Assembly (NCBI RefSeq): GCF_028476545.1
Contig: NW_026732013.1
Coordinates: 620,001 to 684,000 of the forward strand
Reading direction: 5' to 3'
Source: Physella acuta
Taxonomy: Eukaryota; Mollusca; Gastropoda; Physidae
Length of the DNA: 64,000 bases
The notes under the pieces are model-generated. The model worked only from the letters and a program-made list of their open reading frames with translations. It did not search any database and was not told the DNA's origin. Shown in pieces: positions 35,572-47,507 of the stretch. Position 1 is the stretch's first letter; each line of letters starts with the position of its first letter. Both the position numbers and the translations under genes were made by a program.

Positions 35572-36997
35572 AAAATCGATTAACGTGGTAACAGGTGTTC
35601 CCACACTTAACGCTGGCTTCGCGTTAATTACCATACCCCCTGCTGTTTTCGCTTTAGTGAACAACACATAAACCCACGAGGCGTGACCAAATTAATTAGG
35701 TGTGATGGTCAGTGGGTGCGATCAATACATTCCCATTAAAAAAACCCATAAATCTCCGGTCGGTGCTTGATAAGAACAAAGGATCGCTGGTGAATCGATA
35801 CGTGCCGGGTGCCATTAGCGAGTAACAGGTGTTGTTAATCGTTATCTTTAATGAATGTTCTATGTTTGTAACGTTCGTTGTGTTGGTAGAGGTCCCTATA
35901 CAAAGACTGTTCTAGTACATGCTAGTGTTAGTCTTTTATTTAAAACATACATACAACCAAATAAACAAACAACATTAAACAACAAAGAAAAGAAATATAT
36001 CAAATAAATAAATAAACAAAAGTAATTAAAATCAAATTACGTAACTAGTTAATAATAATTTAACTAATTATAAAATAAAATAAAATTAAAAATAAACAAA
36101 ATAAAAATAATTAAAAAGTAAACAAATAATCAAATTACGTAACTCGTCAATAAAAATAATTAAAAAGTAAACAAATAATCAAATTACGTAACTCGTTAAT
36201 AAAAATTACACAATATAAACAAAGTAATTAAATTAAACAACAAGTAAACAAACAAATTAAACAAAATAAAAATACAATCAAAGTAATTAAATTACGTAAC
36301 TAGGTCAAAAATTAATTAAAATTTAAAAATTAAATTCAAACTCATTAAAAAACGCATTAAATTACGTAACTCGTTAATAAAATTAATTAAAAATTTAAAA
36401 ATTAAATTCAAATTAATTAAAAAACACATTAAAATTACGTAACTAAGTCAAAAAATTAATTAAAATTTTAAAAACTCATTAAACTAATTAAAAAACTCGT
36501 TAAAATTACGTAACTAGGTCAATGATTACGTAACTAGGTCAATGATTACGTCATAATGTTACTAATTACGTCACAAGGTCACCAAAAGGTGACCTACTGA
36601 CCTACTCCGCATCCGCATCACCCACCCTAGGGTGGGTGAGTATTTTACTATATGTCGTTGTTCCTGCGGCTCACCCACCCTCACCCACCTTCACCCAGGT
36701 GGGTGAGTATTTTACTATATGTCATTGTTCCTGCGGCTCACCCACCCTCACCCAGGTGGGTGAGTATTTTACTATATGTCGGTGTACCTCCGCATCACCC
36801 AGGGAGTATTTTACTATATCCCGTTGTTCCTGCGGATCACCCACCTCACCCTGGTGGGTGAATATTTTGCTATATGTCATTGTTCCTGCGGCTCACCCAG
36901 GCAGGGAGTATTTTCCTATATAGCCTTTGTTCCGCATCCGCATCCGCATCCGCATCCTGCTCACCCATGATAACCAAAAGGGACCTAATATACTACT
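35572..36997 (-). repeat. right terminal inverted repeat (1426 bp)
   Basis: Inverted counterpart of 28342-29767. Open frames of 64-95 codons here are exact mirror copies of those in the left repeat and come from the hairpin-rich units, so they are not called genes. Confidence 0.93.
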
Positions 36998-38146
36998 GGT
37001 GCACACTAATCGCGTCTATGTAATTCATGTAGGCATAAGTAGATTTAGGCTAGGTACTTCTGTATATGGTCTAAGTGGCAATTACATGCAAACATTAACG
37101 AACGAATTATATATTGTGAGGGGTGCATGCTTTGGCCGACAAATTCTAGACAAACAAAATATTGTATCTATTTCATGTGTGAGCCACGCGAGGAGCTAAA
37201 GTTGGCTCTTTGTGTGAGCCACCCACGGGTGTCTGTCCCCCACACCCACGGGTGTCTGTCCCCCACACCCACGGGTGTCTGTCCCCCACACCCACGGGTG
37301 TCTGTCCCCCACACCCACGGGTGTCCGTCGCCTAGGTGTGACCGGTACTCTGCCCCACAGATCAATGCTCCATTCACGGTGTCCGTGCATCTATCTGGTG
37401 ACGTCACAATGACGTCAGTGTACAACAGTTCAAGCCGGCCAGGGATGACCCACACGTACCTACCGGTAGACTACCATACAAACGAAGAAAGGAAATGATG
37501 ACTTACCATATCCACGGCCGCGGTGGGAGGACGCGATCAAAACACCATGCCTGAGCCGTATCAAACTCTTGATATGAAACCGGGATTTCTATACGACACA
37601 CGTCTTATCTTTATTCGCGCTGCGTGCAGAGGGTGATAGAGCCAGCGGGCTGTAGAGAGGGGACACCTCTTACTTATCACTGTCTTTCAACGGATCAGGC
37701 GCAATCGTGCGTCACGTATACTACTGCTTGTATGTGAAACACATAATTATATGTGTGGAACACATGTATAGCATGTGTAGGCCAATACGCGAGGTCATGG
37801 AATAAATTTTGTCACGCGTTTTGCTCGAACCCAATATAAGCACGTCTCGGGTCTGATGATAAAAGTAATGGGAAATTTATCAAAACAAGAATACTGTTTT
37901 CGTAGGCACTGAGATTTAATCGACATGATTTAAATGCTAAACTGTCCTTTACTTGTAAACTCATACGTCAGAGAGGGTAAAAGGTTAAGTTCGTGAGAAG
38001 AATGCTTTTGGATTCGCTTTTGCTAATTAGAAGTCACTGTGGTAATCATGAAATTTAATAAGCAATCGGGGGAGGTAATCAAATAGGTACTTTAGAATCA
38101 GACTGATTTCCGGATACATTATAGGCCTACACAGCTATGACTCGTC
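36998..38146. repeat. flank with a 23-bp minisatellite, about 5 copies
   Basis: Starts with the GGTGCA target duplication. At 37213-37330 a 23-bp unit CCCACGGGTGTCTGTCCCCC plus ACA is repeated about five times. The remainder shows no gene. Confidence 0.8.
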
Positions 38147-38688
38147 GGTAATCTATCGTTTTGGGTACGTAAAATCGCCCGCGATTTGTAATGTGAAAAA
38201 CAGGTGACTCCTTAAATTTTAATAATTATTTCACATTTTGAGGAGGATTTATGTATTAAAAAATTCAAAAATGTTTCCTTGATTCATTTATGTACCTGAT
38301 TTTAAACAATTGAATTAAAACTTTTCCGTAATAAATGAAGACTAGCGATGTTTCCAACAGATGCAACCATGCTCATTTACTATAGCAGCCATCTTGTCTA
38401 AGTTTAATTTTTATAAGCTTTTAGCGCCAGATTCAGGGGGAAGCCACTCTATTTTACAAATGGCTGCTGTTTATATAGCAAATCTTGCTCTCAGACACTG
38501 CTGTTTAAAGTTAATTTCTGGCCTATATCGATATATTTAGCCATTGATTTAGGTTTATTATTCATTTATCTATAATATTTGACACAAAAGTATGACAATA
38601 TACTTCTATTAAAGCCTTGACAATGAGGTAACGTTTTCGTACATAAATAGCCACGGGCGATTTTACGTACCCAAAACGATAGATTACC
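38147..38688. mobile_element. short non-autonomous DNA element with 35-bp perfect TIRs
   Basis: GGTAATCTATCGTTTTGGGT followed by ACGTAAAATCGCCCG opens the element, and its exact reverse complement closes it 542 bp later. There is no coding frame. I see no clear target duplication beyond a possible TA, so the superfamily is open. Confidence 0.75.
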
Positions 38689-39558
38689 ATTACTTTGCCT
38701 ATTAGGGCTAGACATAAACCCTATTCAAATATAATTTATTATGGTACATAATATGATACAGTACAGATAGCTTATATTCATGAATAATAAATAATATTAT
38801 GTTTGAACTGTGGTTGTTTTTGAGTGTAAATGGTCAAGAGATAAATAAAACATCAAGTTATCAGTTATACTCTGGTGTTGTAGTATGGGATACATTTTAT
38901 GTACATCTGTGATCTTGCTTGCTTTTTAATCCTTTTATAAATTAGATCTGCCTAGTCCTTATAAAACATATAACAGCAGAATAGGTGTTGCAAAGAAGAA
39001 AATTTCAACAACAACAATATCTATATATTTTAGAACTCAGCCCTATGCTTTTATGACATCTTTTCGAATGATCTGAGCATGAGCAAATCCGTAATTCTCA
39101 GGTCCGTTTGGTAAAAAATAGTAATTTTATTGCTAATTATAGATAAGATACTTACCTCAATTTGAACTTCCATTTCTTAAAGATACAACTGTATCCCAAT
39201 GCCAGTTTTATCCAAACATTTTTCTCCTAAAATTAAAATGTAAGTACATTAATTTTAATCACTTCTGAAACTGAATTAGTTTGTCAAAAAAATTGAAATA
39301 AAAATTAAATATTTAGGCCTAACACATTTGTAGCAAAAAATTAAAAATGTCAATTAAAAAATAATTTTAAACAGCAATGAGGCCTATACCTGGTATAGTA
39401 GGCTATACCACATTCTAATTCAATCAAAACCCCGATTTTTTTTTTATTTTACTTAGCCAGTTAGGCTACTGAATTTGTCTTAATTCTTTTTTTTAACACA
39501 AAGTCTAGATTCTAGATCTAGACATTGACCTCTAATCTAATATATACTATAAGGTCAA

Positions 39559-39736
39559 GGCTATTCACAGCTGACTGTGAATAGCCATATTGGGGCTATT
39601 CACAGCAGACCAATCAGATTCATGCTATGTTTATTAAACATTAAATTCATCAAATGTATTAAAAAAAAAGGAACGACTGTGAATAGCAGAATAGCCCTAA
39701 TAATAAATATGGCTATTCACAGTCAGCTGGGAATAG
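39559..39736. mobile_element. foldback MITE-like element, GGCTATTCACAG ends
   Basis: GGCTATTCACAGCTGACTGT at the left and its near reverse complement at the right bound about 178 bp. Two further internal CTATTCACAG/CTGTGAATAG copies add nested inverted pairs. No coding capacity. Confidence 0.6.
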
Positions 39737-39853
39737 ATACTTCGATACTATACTATAAAGGGCATAGTAGATCCAGTATTTTTTTAAATAATAATATTTA
39801 ATATATAGTATAGGCCTATTAACCATTCATTATTAATTTAAATTGTATATTAT

Positions 39854-39959
39854 AGTCTGTACTTCTGTACTCATATATTGTATAGTTAGTATATAGATCT
39901 AGTAGTATATATATATATTAGGCCTATATATATATTAGTACAGTACAGAAGTACAGACT
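39854..39959. repeat. 106-bp inverted repeat (18-bp arms)
   Basis: AGTCTGTACTTCTGTACT at 39854-39871 is the exact reverse complement of 39942-39959, around an AT-rich loop containing (TA)n. Could extrude as a hairpin. No gene. Confidence 0.75.
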
Positions 39960-40578
39960 GATACTTAGTCTATTATTTCTATACTGACTATACTTATATT
40001 ATACTTAACTATACTGTTACTATACCCTACTACACACTCTACAGTCTCTACTGGGTTACAGTGATTTACACTCAACACTCTACACCTATGGCTATTATTA
40101 ATTTATTAGGCCTAAACAGTAAACTAAACTGCCCACTATACTAGTATACTACTATACTAAACATGAAATATACTTAGATCTAGATCTTATATTAAATTAT
40201 ATTTTGTTAGACACTTCATTATTTTCTAGACATAGAGTATAGAAAATCTAGACATCTAATTCTTATAAATATAGAATCTATAGATCGATCTAGATCTAGG
40301 TCTAGATCTAGGTTGGGCCTACAATCCTACATTTGCTAGCAGTCGTTGTACATTGTGATGAGTGTAAAAAAGCGAATTTAGAATTGAACCGGAAGTAATT
40401 ATTAGTAGCCCGCACTCAACAACCTGTCGACCATCGATGTCTCGGGAAAAAAAGAATAGATCTTGATCTAGAAATCTATGTATCAACGCTTACTAACACA
40501 TAATATGGTTAGATGTTTTTATCAAAAGAAATAAAATCATTTTATTTTTAAAGAGGCGGATGGTGGTGGTGTTTCTGG

Positions 40579-40792
40579 CAGAGTTTCTTCCAGGCATCTC
40601 TTCGGGGGGGGGGGGTTGGGTACTTCCCCCCCCCCCCCGAAGAAAGTCTACCGCCCCCGAACGAGATGGATTTTTATATAGTAAACATACACTTTTACTA
40701 GTGTCCGAAAAATGTTGACCCCCCCCCCCCCCCCCCGAAAATTTCAAGTGCCCCCCCCCCCCCCCGGAGAAAAAAGTCTAGAAGAAACACTG
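40579..40792. mobile_element. hAT-type MITE, copy 1
   Basis: 214 bp, begins CAGAGTTTCTTCCAG and ends with the near inverse CTAGAAGAAACACTG. The 8-bp target duplication GTTTCTGG is exact on both sides (40571-40578, 40793-40800). The interior has long C and G runs around a TTTATATAG core. An 8-bp duplication and CAG ends are diagnostic of hAT elements. No transposase. Confidence 0.88.
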
Positions 40793-41233
40793 GTTTCTGG
40801 TGACCTTAAATTAAAACTAAAACCTCCTAATGTACAGTACGGTCAGATCTATAATCTGTTATTATTATCATGTTTGGCGTCACTTGGTCCTGGTCGGGTC
40901 ACACTGGTTGCGATTACCCGGGGTGTCACATATAGGCCTACTAAAATTAAAAAGAATTAATTGTCACCCCAGTCCCGGATGGTGGCGCCCTGTGCCTAAT
41001 GGTGTATAAAACTAATAAACTAGTAAACTAACGGGAAAAAGCAGTTCTCGTAAAAATTAGCTATATTTAGTTTAGACGTTACCCCCTTGGTGAACACTTT
41101 GGGAAAATATTGAGAATACTCCTGAGAAGGCTTCTGCAATTAAAAACAAAATTGTGCCCCTAGGTCACTAATCTTTTTTTTTTTTAAATAACCAAGCTCG
41201 CTTAGATTTTGCAAAAACATGTTTCTTGCATAA

Positions 41234-41635
41234 GGGGTCATCCATAAATCACGTCACTCTTTTTTTACGATTTTTACCTCCCCCTCCCCTCCGTCACACG
41301 TCGTCACAAAAAGCCAGACACCCCCCCCCCTTAAAATGAAGTCACACCTCAGCCTACAACCCCCCTCAAAAATGATGTTGAATTTTTCTTGAAACATAGA
41401 TATATTTCCGAATTCTCGTCAGAACTCTGTAAACTTAGTGTATTTTGATCAATCCCTATTACAATTTATTAAAACTGTTTTCTAAAACGCGAAATAACGG
41501 CTAAAACTCGTTTTCTAACATCGCTTTTTTATAATGCAAAAAAAGTGACGTCACACCATCTGAACCCCCCCCCCCCCCCCCCATCACACACCGTCACAAA
41601 ATCACGGACCCCCGTGAGGAAGTGACGCTGGTTGG
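41234..41635. mobile_element. MITE, GGGTCATCC family, near full length
   Basis: Starts GGGGTCATCCATAAATCACG and contains the family interior (GTCACAAAAAGCCAGACA, CCTACAACCCCCCTCAAA, TTCTAAAACGCGAAATAACG). The right end is diverged after CACGGACCCCC. Non-coding. Confidence 0.7.
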
Positions 41636-42060
41636 GGCACACTTTGCGTTAGGCTCACTTAAATGTGACACGCCAGGCACTTGAATGGAACCCTCAGGGA
41701 AGGCGAAAGAGAGGGCGCCCAGGACAGACCTGGAGGCAGAGTCTTCTTGACGAAGACAACAGGGATGTCTTGGGAGACTACACAATCAACAACCATGACA
41801 GGACAAAATGGAAGGTTAATTGAGACCCTATGCTCTACAAAGAGTACAGAGGTTTAAGACAAGTAGGCCTAAGTCATATATATGTGTGTGTGAGTAATTA
41901 ACTAAAATTACGAAAACAACACAACTAATTTCAACGTAGCTGTCTGTCAACAAGGTCAAGATCAAAACCGAAACGAGCTATTGTGTAACCTACTCATAAA
42001 CATAAAGCCATTAAAGCTACATATTATGTAGTACATGAGGATACGTGCGCCTAAGGCCAG

Positions 42061-42283
42061 CAGAGTTTCTTCCAGGCATCTCTTCGGGAGGGCAAAGCCC
42101 CCCCCGAAAAATTTTTACCGCCCCCCCCCAAGCGAAATGAAATTTATATAATTTATATAGAAAATATATACTTTTAACAGTGTCCGCCCCCCCCCGAAGA
42201 AAGTTTACCGCCCCCCCCCCCCCCCGAAGATTTCCAGTGCCCCCCCCCCCCCCCCCGGAGAAAAAAGTCTGGAAGAAACACTG
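42061..42283. mobile_element. hAT-type MITE, copy 2
   Basis: 223 bp, same ends (CAGAGTTTCTTCCAG ... CTGGAAGAAACACTG) and interior as the copy at 40579. Exact 8-bp target duplication AAGGCCAG at 42053-42060 and 42284-42291. Confidence 0.9.
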
Positions 42284-42654
42284 AAGGCCAGTGAAAGATT
42301 TGAAAAACGGTTGTGTGTGTGCAGAGATCGTGTGAACGAGCAGGGGCGTATACATGTTTTCGGGTTAGGGGGAGCGGCGAGTCGAGAAAAAGTAAAAAGT
42401 ACATTCAAACATTGACAACTCAAAACAATTTATCACACAAAACACAATACAACCAAGCCACAATTTGTTTTGTAGTCCTCGCTTGTAAAAAAAAATAATG
42501 ACGAAATGGAATATTAAGTAAGACAGGCGAACTATACAGTAGGGGAAATAATCACCCTCTTATGTCAAATTCAACCAGATCATAATTACGTTATTATTTA
42601 ATGTTAAAGCGTATTACTACTATTCGTTTTACAAAAAATATAGTCTACAATCAG

Positions 42655-42656
<2 letters not shown>

Positions 42657-42728
<72 letters not shown>
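42657..42728. repeat. (TA)n microsatellite
   Basis: Pure TA run of about 70 bp. The flanks 42292-42656 and 42729-43200 contain no gene I can support. Confidence 0.95.
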
Positions 42729-42730
<2 letters not shown>

Positions 42731-43233
42731 CGGAGTTGGTATAAAACCGCGCAAGTTATAGTGGTTTAAACATTCTGAACACAAGCCAACAATAGTTATA
42801 TTATTTTATTGGTTTTGCAAATGAATTCTTTACATTTTTTAAATAGTTACTGTTTTTTTATTCTTTTAAGATTAATTTCTAACATAAAGATAAGGTATGG
42901 GTTAGATCACTGTATTGCTCACACATCTCTTTACTGGTAATTTCAAAAACAATATTCACTGATTTTTACCTGTTTCAAAAGCTATGATACTGATAGTAAA
43001 ATAAACAACTATAATATAGTTATTCTTTATTTCATTTTAAAAATTTAAAGTAAATAAAGTTTACTTATTCATTTTTTGGAGGAAGTTGTGTGAGAATGTG
43101 TTTATTTCTACTTTACATTTAATCAGCCCCCCCCCCCCCCCCATCTAGACGCATATTGTTTCTAACCCAATCCATAAAATAAAAATATGTATATCTGCAG
43201 TGGCGGAACCCCGCGAAAATTTTTTTAGCCCCC

Positions 43234-43687
<454 letters not shown>

Positions 43688-43823
43688 AACACAAAATATG
43701 AACATAGGATACTCATTGCTGGCCTTTCGGGTTTTGAAAAAGTAAATTGTTTGTTTTTTTCAATTAATTAATTACAAATTACAACAACATGCAATGTGTG
43801 TAAGTGCATTAGTCTGTTTTAAA

Positions 43824-45546
43824 TATTTTTTTTAAACATATAATAACGTAAGACTTTATTTAGCCTCCTTCAAACTTTCACAAAACATAAGTTATTTTTG
43901 TTAAACTTCCAGAATTCAACTTAGCTCAAGATGGATACACAGTTTGGACCTATGATTCAGTACCTTACAGTGAGACAAAATATAAATTAAAATGCAACTG
44001 AAAATACTTTGTAGGCAGATTATTAAATTAGACCATAGACACAGAAAAAAATTCAAAGAAATAAATCGATCTTTAACACTCTGTCCGTACAAAAATCTTA
44101 GCCAGTTCAATTATTTTTTGTCATCCTTTTTCTTATCATCTTTTTTATCATCTTTCTTGCTGTCCTTGATTACACTACTCATTGCACTTTGAATAACTTC
44201 ACTGTTGGGGTTAACTCCCGGAAGATTTTGGAAAACATTTTGAAGAAAGTCAGGATCATTCATCACCTATGAGTAGTCCTCTTCCTCCTCCTTTTTGTCA
44301 GGTCTGGCGGGGGCCAGAGTTTCTTCCAGGCATCTCTTCGGGGGGGGGGGGGGGGGGGGGGCAAGCCCCCCCCGAATTTTTTTTACCCCCCCCCCCCCCC
44401 GGACGAAATGAAATTTATATAATTTATATAGAAAATATATACTTTTAACAGTGTCCGCCCCCCCCCCCCCCCCCCGAAGAAATTCTACCGCCCCCCCTCC
44501 CCGAAAATTTCAAGTGCCCCCCGGAGAAAAAAGTCTGGAAGAAACACTGGCGGGGGCTCCACCTATACTATCTGTCTCCATTGGTGCAGCACCACCATCA
44601 AAAGCTCCCATCCCTGAGTATTGCATTGAGAGTCAGACTGCATAAGCTACTTGTTCATCCTCAGACATTGATGCGAAATCCATCTCTACAGGGGTGGGGT
44701 TACTGGACTGTGGCACAGAGTCATCTGGATTCAATGATGCACCTAATGCCTTCTCCAACATTTCTTCTTCCACAGAAGCTGCTGAAATAACTCCTAACTC
44801 TCCAGTAGTTGCGGCAGTATTTTGTCTTATTTCCCTTTCCTGGCGAGCCCGTTGTTCCTCCATAGATAGACGAAGTGCCAATGCAAGCTCTGGGTCTTCA
44901 TTAGGATCAACTCCAAATTCAAAACCAGCCCCGGTCATGCTAGCGCCAGCACCATCTTCTCCAACGATGACAGGTGAACTCAGAAGGGCATCAGAGAGCA
45001 TGGGTCCAGGAGGAACAGTCACGAGATGAGAGCTAGTTCCATCTTTTCCATTTATAGCATTGACAAAAGCAGTGAGTTTATCTGTGTTCAGTCCCTCTTC
45101 TCCGAAGTTGACATCTTCAACATTGACTTTCTCTTTCTTTAATCGTTTGGCGACTTTAACAATCTCTTTTTCATCCAAATCAATAGGACTTCCCACAAAT
45201 ACAACAATTCCTAGCTTGTGATTTCTTCCCTGTCTATGCTTTAAAGCCAAATGTGCAACTCTAACTGCTGTCATAAAATTGATTTCCCCACATGGTTGAA
45301 CCTGATGCAGCTTTGCTAAAATTCTGCCAACGTCTGAGGTTAAAGTCACAAGTACCTCTGCTTGTGCCATTTTCAAAGGGCCAACATTATTCTCTGGATT
45401 TGATCGTGTTTTGGACATGCAAACAAGGTTAATAAATGCATCTTGTTGAGCTTGCATACGAGTAGGTACAAAATCTCCATTTCGCATATAATCACTGTTG
45501 TCAACACAAATAATTGTACTTTCGAGAACCATTTGGTTTCAGTTAT
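43824..45546 (-). pseudogene. PSMD4: processed retropseudogene of PSMD4/Rpn10 (26S proteasome ubiquitin receptor)
   Basis: An intronless copy of the 19S regulatory-particle ubiquitin receptor. From the ATG at 45532 an open stretch of 299 codons holds the vWA domain ([20 protein letters not shown] start) and the first ubiquitin-interacting motif ([15 protein letters not shown]). At the second motif (SEDEQVAYA) the frame meets a TGA. The downstream C-terminal part is still readable in frame: MGAFDGGAAPMETD, then, past a 235-bp inserted MITE, DKKEEEEDYS, a second stop (TAG), [20 protein letters not shown] and a Lys/Asp-rich tail ending at 44113. It has AATAAA at 43855-43860, an A8 tract at 43826-43833 and a 16-bp target duplication ATTAGTCTGTTTTAAA at 43808-43823 and 45547-45562. 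The 5' UTR is only 14 nt. Copied from mRNA by LINE-type machinery; the parent gene is elsewhere. A truncated product from the open 5' part cannot be excluded but has no visible promoter. Confidence 0.92.
44315..44549. mobile_element. hAT-type MITE, copy 3, inserted in the PSMD4 retrocopy
   Basis: 235 bp with the same ends as the copies at 40579 and 42061. Exact 8-bp target duplication GCGGGGGC at 44307-44314 and 44550-44557, within the Ala-Pro-Ala-Arg coding stretch of the retrocopy. So it inserted after retroposition. Contains a G run of about 21 and C runs of 17 or more. Confidence 0.9.
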
Positions 45547-45562
45547 ATTAGTCTGTTTTAAA

Positions 45563-46208
<646 letters not shown>

Positions 46209-46217
46209 ATAATATAA

Positions 46218-47433
46218 TCTATAATATAAGCGGGCTGTGTCTGTCCTTCCTTCCTTCCGTCCGTCATCGCTATAGATTTTGGGACTATAAAAGTAAACTA
46301 CGCACCATGCTGTGCTTTTCAGTGCACCGCAGTGTCTTATTATAAGTAATAGAGTAGGGGTTGTTTATATAACGACATAGAGCTATTTTATTATTGCCAC
46401 TGTTTTTACTTTTTGCATAACGTCAAGAAAATATTAAATACACGCACACTGCTAAAACATATTAAGTATTAATGTATTAATGTCAAATATCATTTTCGTT
46501 TACATTCCTAGAAAAAGTGGATATATTTTAATAACATAATAACAGTACGGTAGAAAATTCAAATTAATTTTACTCTTTTTTCTAATTTTGACAAAGGTGG
46601 TAATTTAAAAATACATTAAACTCACGCTTATAAAAAATGTGAATGCAAATATACGTTCGTCATAGAAGGAATTAGTGTTGCAATAATATAATTAGCAAAA
46701 TGTGAATGCAAATTATTCGGATGTGTAAGAGGAAATTATTGTTAGAAAATTATAATTAGCATGGATTGATAAAAGGCAAACTTTTATTTATTTTATTCAC
46801 TAAATGTAGGCCCTACTGTTTATTACTTATAATTTTTAATCAACTATTCAGCACTATTATAGACGCGTCATCACGTTCATTAGGTGCGCAATGGTTTTAG
46901 TTATGAAACTTTATTGTAAATTTTTAAAATTTAAAGTACTGGAAAAAAAATGCGTGAATGGATAAAGTGAAATATTGTAGGTAAAACACGGATATTTTAA
47001 ATACTGCCTATTATTTATACTGTTTACTAATTATTATTCTATCTTTCGGTTTGCGGACAAGCTAGGGGTTTTATAGGAGAGGCGTAGCGAGGGTGCCGAC
47101 CTTAGGGGGCGCCAAAGTTGGTTGGAAAAAATATGTGAGGGGGGGGGTGGAAATCGAAAGTTTTAGGGCGGCGGGGGGGGGGGGCAGGGGTGCAAATCGA
47201 AAGTTTGAGGTGGGTGCAAATCACCGGAAAGGGCGCGATTTGGCGCTACGGGTTAGACTGTGAGCAATATGCCTTTATGATTGCATTTAAATTGTGTTTA
47301 TGTTATGAGTGTTGTGTTTGTTTTTTCGTTTGTGTTTTTTTTTGCGTTCGTTTGTGTTGTGTTTAGTTTTGTTCTGTTCCCAAGTTGGTACATTTAAAAA
47401 AGATTTACCGTGGCGGAGCACGGGATGAAGCTA

Positions 47434-47434
<1 letters not shown>
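46218..47434 (+). mobile_element. non-autonomous Helitron-like element, copy 1
   Basis: About 1217 bp, starts A|TCTATAATATAAGCGGG and ends CTAG|T. A hairpin CCGTG-GCGGAG-CACGG lies 7 nt before the CTAG end. A TC start, CTAG end, 3' hairpin and insertion between A and T are Helitron hallmarks. No Rep/helicase frame. About 88-90% similar by eye to the next copy. Carries the remains of a nested GAGGCGTAGCGAGG MITE near 47083 that lacks its right end. Confidence 0.7.

Positions 47435-47496
<62 letters not shown>
47435..47496. repeat. (TA)n between the two Helitron-like copies
   Basis: Pure TA run that separates two tandem Helitron-like copies. Confidence 0.9.

Positions 47497-47507
<11 letters not shown>

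Larger units (their letters stand above)
28342..36997. mobile_element. Polinton/Maverick-type element, polymerase-only, looks whole
   Basis: An 8656-bp element bounded by inverted terminal repeats of 1426 bp each, starting AGTAGTATA and ending TATACTACT. It is flanked by a perfect 6-bp direct repeat GGTGCA at 28336-28341 and 36998-37003. A 6-bp target duplication, long TIRs, AG...CT ends and a protein-primed family B polymerase are hallmarks of Polintons. The element is much shorter than the usual 15-20 kb. Between the TIRs the polymerase gene fills most of the space, leaving about 0.97 kb and 0.7 kb in which I see no integrase, ATPase, protease or capsid gene. No difference was seen between the TIRs in the long stretches compared, so the insertion is very young. 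It may be a reduced form moved in trans by full elements, or a distinct polymerase-bearing lineage; the sequence alone cannot decide. Confidence 0.88.
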
